A stretch of DNA of 64,000 bases, taken from Hofstenia miamia (lineage: Eukaryota > Xenacoelomorpha > Acoela). The position numbers and the translations under genes were made by a program. This document shows, piece after piece, positions 60,487-64,000 of this stretch (the stretch's first letter is position 1; each line of letters begins with the position of its first letter). The stretch spans positions 1,571,120 to 1,635,119 of the forward strand of contig SCFE01000077.1 in assembly GCA_004352715.1 (NCBI GenBank), written 5' to 3'. Below the pieces are notes generated by a model. That model ran no database searches and was not told where the DNA came from. It saw only the letters and a list, made by a program, of their open reading frames with translations.

Positions 60487-61533
60487 CACCTTTACCGTTC
60501 AATTTAAAAATTAACGCATTCAAATTAAAGCATAAGTCATTCAAATTATATTAAATATCAAACTATGACTATTAAAAAATGAAACTAAGAAACAAAACAA
60601 ACTATAAACTAATACAATGTTTACTTTATTCTCTACAGTAAATAATCTTCATAAAATCTGGCATACTGCCTTTCTACATGCTGAAAAAACGACTTGCATG
60701 AATTGTCATTGTATACCTGATTAAACCTTCAAAAATACCTTTCATTTGATTCATAAGAGTCAAATCGGTTTGTGGGCTTGCCTAACTTCATTGAGCATCT
60801 TGGTCCTTAAATTCACAGAGGAACAAAAATTTCATTCTGTGATAAAGGTGCACTGTAAATTTGGTCCTTTAGAATTTGGCAGTGTAGATGTGAAGCACTA
60901 GCCTCAAATCGACATTCCCTAAGCCTTTTGAAAAACATATTAAACTTTCATATCTTACTTTAATCCTGGTAATACATTACTTTATGCACTCATTAAGGCA
61001 TTTAAGAATTCAGCAAATCCTTTTCATTTCATCTTATTTTTTAGTGTAAATTTGGCTCCATCAAGATGTCGTTGTGTTGTGATGCGTATACGTCTATTGC
61101 GATATGTGGATTACATTTTAGCTTGGCAGCCAAATGATTGAGTTGCTTGAAAATTTTGTTCCAAAGGCTTATTACTATATTGTAGAAAGGCTTCTAGGAA
61201 AAAATTCAAATTTGTATATTAAGAATATATAGCCAACATATGGTACTACTGTTCTTCATGAGCAGTAACTGTGGGTTTTCTGATTAAATTTCAATTTTTA
61301 AGGATAATCATGATGACTATATTCATGTAGTATGTACAGAAGCTATACACAAGATTTATGGCTGAAGATGATTTACTGTATGGAGAATAAAGTAAACATC
61401 ATATTAGTTTATAGTTAGTTTTGTTTCTTTGTTTCATTATTTCAATAAAGTCATAGTTTAGTATTTATTTTAAATTTAGTGATTTATGTTTTAATTTGAA
61501 TGCGTTAGTTTTTAAATTGAACGGTAAAAGGTG
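60487..61533 (-). mobile_element. Tc1/mariner-type non-autonomous element, complete copy
   Basis: The 1047-bp element is bounded by TA dinucleotides (60485-60486, 61534-61535). Its ends are CACCTTTACCGTTC and, from the right, CACCTTTTACCGTTC. The inverted arms are about 170 bp long and contain two or three ATTCAAATTAAA-type units each. The middle matches 53849-54770 in reverse orientation. No intact transposase. It ends about 35 bp from the probable polyadenylation signal of the beta-catenin gene. Confidence 0.85.
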
Positions 61534-61569
61534 TAGTTGAGACAAGAGGAATTTTTTGAAAATCACACA

Positions 61570-61575
61570 TTTATT
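61570..61575 (-). terminator. Candidate polyadenylation signal of the beta-catenin gene
   Basis: AATAAA on the minus strand, about 470 bases after the stop codon. It is a position-based candidate; other signals may be used. Confidence 0.4.
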
Positions 61576-62045
61576 CATAATTCTGATACAAAATGTTAAA
61601 AACAACACCTAATAAATTATAATCATTCAATATGCTCAGTTACATTTTTACAGTATTTATACGTGAAAAGACTACATTTAAAAATTGAACAAATTTATAA
61701 ATACTGTAACTCATTAAAACTAACAGCAAAAAACTGACTATAGTTACATAAGAAGAAATACACTGCTAACTACAAAATTATTCCTCTAAAAAATTAATGC
61801 AAAACTAAAAGTCAAAAATAATAAAACACTAGCGAGTTAACTTTGATGAGAGGGAAATCTCACAAAGTAGGCACTAATTAAAGCTTTGACACTTGCAAAC
61901 AAATTCAATAAATTTCTAAACAAAATATGGTGTGTGTTGACAAATAACATTTTATAAGAAGCTTAACATATAAAATAATTTTCACAGGCCATAATCTAAA
62001 AAACTATAAAGAAAGAAATAAAGCTATTCTTAGGATAACAAGAGT

Positions 62046-62188
62046 CTAAAGCTCTGAACCAAATATGTCAACCTCTTTCAGTTGAGTGGGATCGAGGGGC
62101 TCAAGAAGCGACGACTGCTGCCCGCCGAGATCCAGCAGATGATCTGTGTCAATGTCTTGCATATCTTGAGGTATGTCTCCAAATTGGC
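62046..62188 (-). CDS. ctnnb1: Beta-catenin/Armadillo, last coding exon
   Basis: After the acceptor TTTTCTAG the frame completes a Gly codon with the upstream exon and reads QFGDIPQDMQDIDTD, LLDLGGQQSSLLEPLD, QLKEVDIFGSEL, then TAG at 62046-62048. The acidic, Leu-rich tail with a final hydrophobic-acidic peptide corresponds to the beta-catenin transactivation tail. The terminal S-E-L matches a class I PDZ ligand, as does the T-D-L end of vertebrate beta-catenin. It lies 839 bp (intron 62189-63027) from the preceding exon; phases agree (1/1). Confidence 0.8.
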
Positions 62189-63027
62189 CTAGAAAACAAA
62201 AATCAGTACTACGTCTTCGTTGTAATGAACCACTTATGATAAAATTGAGAAAAAAGCCAAATGGAAGAATGTCAGCATCAAATATATATTTATATATTAA
62301 AAAATGTGAATGCTCGATGTCTCACACGAATATCTATAATGCTAATAATGTTGTTTCCACTCGGCTGGTACGGTAATGTATAATTTACACAAAATAATAA
62401 CTGAAAGCAAACAAATGAGTAACATCGCAATTACGTGCTAAAAACAACCATGCCTTTTATGGTACATAACATTAGGTTGTTCAGAAACACGATCTTAAAT
62501 ATTGATAAATTAAACAACAGCTAACATAATTATCAGCTCATTATCGAATGGTTTGAACAATTCTATTGAATAGCACAGTGATGAGATCGAAACCTTACAT
62601 ATTCTGAACAACCCAATATAACATGGATTTAGCAAATGCAAGCAATAATGTGGAGTGCACAGCATGCGAGTAAACTCGAAATTGTACCAAGTTGCTAAAA
62701 ATTCTGCAACCAAAATGAAACATATAAGGTCTACCCTATGGATTGCTTTATTTTACATTTACTAAGACCAACTTTATATCATCTACAGAGTTTGGAACAA
62801 ATATCAATAATTTAGTCAGTGCTGTAAAATATATAGAGGAGAAATAATATTGAGATAAACATTGGGCGCATAAATTTACATGAGATATGTAAACATGCAT
62901 CAAAACAACAAAATATAAAACTGAACATTGATTAATACTTTCGGGGTTTTCGTCTAAATTTTGAGCGCTAGCAATAAATAATAGTAATTCGGATAAGACG
63001 GTGCTTACATGCGCACCGATGTGTTAC

Positions 63028-63330
63028 CTTGTGGGGGATAGGATCTGTGAGAAGGGTGCATATACTGATCGGCATGATGCATTGTGGGCCCGAAAGATGC
63101 AGGAGGTGCATGCGGTAAATTTGCACTGTGCGCACCATGCGGATACATATAATGCCCACCCATTACTCCATATGGCGTAACATCCATTTCCATCACATTT
63201 GAGCTCTCTCCAAAACCACCGAAAACTTGACTTGCCTGCAGACCATGCGAACTTTCAGAACGATTCATCTTTCCTCTGCCATCTTTATCACCTCCCATCA
63301 AATGGAACAAAACCTGATTGCTATATGAAG
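63028..63330 (-). CDS. ctnnb1: Beta-catenin/Armadillo, penultimate exon (end of armadillo repeat 12 and C-terminal tail)
   Basis: The acceptor TTCTCGTTTAG gives a phase-1 start. With a G from the previous exon the first residues are ASYSNQVLFHLMGGDK, aligning with the end of the last armadillo repeat and the following VLFRMSEDK of known beta-catenins. The tail is rich in Met, His, Pro and Tyr (MEMDVTPYGVMGGHYMYPHG, HADQYMHPSHRSYPPQ), like the Gly/His/Pro-rich tails of other beta-catenins. The donor CAAG|GTAACA ends the exon at 63028. Beta-catenin joins cadherin junctions to alpha-catenin and carries Wnt signals with TCF; this part recruits coactivators. The armadillo repeats themselves lie beyond base 64000. 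The assignment rests on the VLF block and the terminal motif. Confidence 0.78.
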
Positions 63331-64000
63331 CTAAACGAGAAATTATATATAAACAATTTGTTCGAGCTTCTTTTCTGATTTTAACAGTCAATGTTAGCAG
63401 AGATAAAACGTGATAAATTCTATAAAATCAAGGTTAAACTATTCAAGTGATTGATTTGAAAGCGAAACCTTGTTTTACGTTGCTTCACTTTATTGATTAA
63501 ACAAAGTACTGATATACACAATTAATTCAATATACATATACTAACGCCAGTTCAATCTTGCACTCAATACAATAACACGCACAAAAATAGCGTAGGCAGT
63601 AAAGCCAAAAGTAAGTCTTACACATTTAATAAAATCAAAACTTGTAATAGATATTCAACTACGATCAATCAATCCTAAAATAGACTAATTCGCCAAAGGA
63701 ATATATCGATATGTTGACTGTAAAGATTTTTAGAACATGCATTATGCATATTTTACCAAGCGAAACAAATATTACTCACACTATATGGCGATTTACTGTA
63801 GATGAATTTTCGTTGGATATAATAAACATTTAACCTTTCACCACTGCACAAACACTAATATAGCTAGTTTCCCAAAAACAATTTCTCAATACGAATGAAT
63901 CTAGAACAATTCTTAAAAAAGGGGCTACAATTTTTTCATTCATACGGAGAATACATTTTCTGAAATGCAATCTGCTTCGGAATGGTGTTAAGATATCACT
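63331..64000 (-). other. Intron of the beta-catenin gene
   Basis: Upstream of the exon acceptor there is no further armadillo-like coding sequence to the window edge, so it is read as intron. Confidence 0.6.

Noticed and set aside
1-64000. tRNA, rRNA or snRNA genes
   Set aside because: No conserved promoter boxes or cloverleaf-like segments were recognised by eye; a covariance-model search would be decisive.

Overview
The window is AT-rich animal nuclear DNA: spliced genes with large introns, long noncoding stretches and many decayed transposons, plus four assembly gaps. No prokaryotic features are present. The repeat mix (CR1/L2-like LINEs with 2A-like motifs, hAT, Tc1/mariner, Ty3/gypsy) and the two host genes recognised indicate an invertebrate. 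A cnidarian or another early-branching animal is plausible, but the sequence alone does not settle the phylum.

Host genes. (1) A small-Maf-type bZIP factor lies on the + strand as three coding exons (6402-6567, 17522-17655, 22784-22912). They join in phase to about 142 residues. Its introns of 10.95 and 5.13 kb are filled with transposons. (2) The last two coding exons of a beta-catenin/Armadillo gene lie on the - strand at the right edge (63028-63330 and 62046-62188). They carry the end of the last armadillo repeat and the whole acidic C-terminal tail, which ends in a PDZ-ligand-like SEL. (3) A 250-codon open frame without a start codon (47744-48496, -) may be an exon of an unrecognised gene.

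Layout. 1-2444: 5' part of a CR1/L2-type LINE (-) with an SGNH-type ORF1 and an ORF2 carrying a 2A-like motif and an APE endonuclease. 4515-6296: complete but dead hAT element just upstream of the Maf coding exon. 7536-16635: Maf intron 1, holding a duplicated flank plus non-autonomous hAT unit. One copy is invaded by a 2.76-kb transposon with terminal inverted repeats of about 400 bp, and a Tc1-like remnant lies between the copies. 18.8-22.4 kb: two Tc1-like elements in Maf intron 2, one with Sleeping-Beauty-style double repeats. 25540-31181: Ty3/gypsy LTR element interrupted inside its integrase by a LINE. 31.8-33.9 kb: second 2A-bearing LINE (-). 34-46 kb: hAT and LINE fragments, a hAT-like MITE and a Tc1-like remnant. 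53.4-54.8 and 60.5-61.5 kb: related Tc1/mariner-type non-autonomous elements, the two main copies in opposite orientation. 58.4-59.0 kb: an exact 248-bp duplication around a 21-N gap, probably an assembly artefact.

There is no operon-like arrangement. The main biology is two developmental or stress regulators (Maf, beta-catenin) embedded in a history of nested transposition. Every transposon open frame examined carries frameshifts, stops or lost catalytic residues, except ORF1 of the first LINE, whose 357-codon frame is intact.
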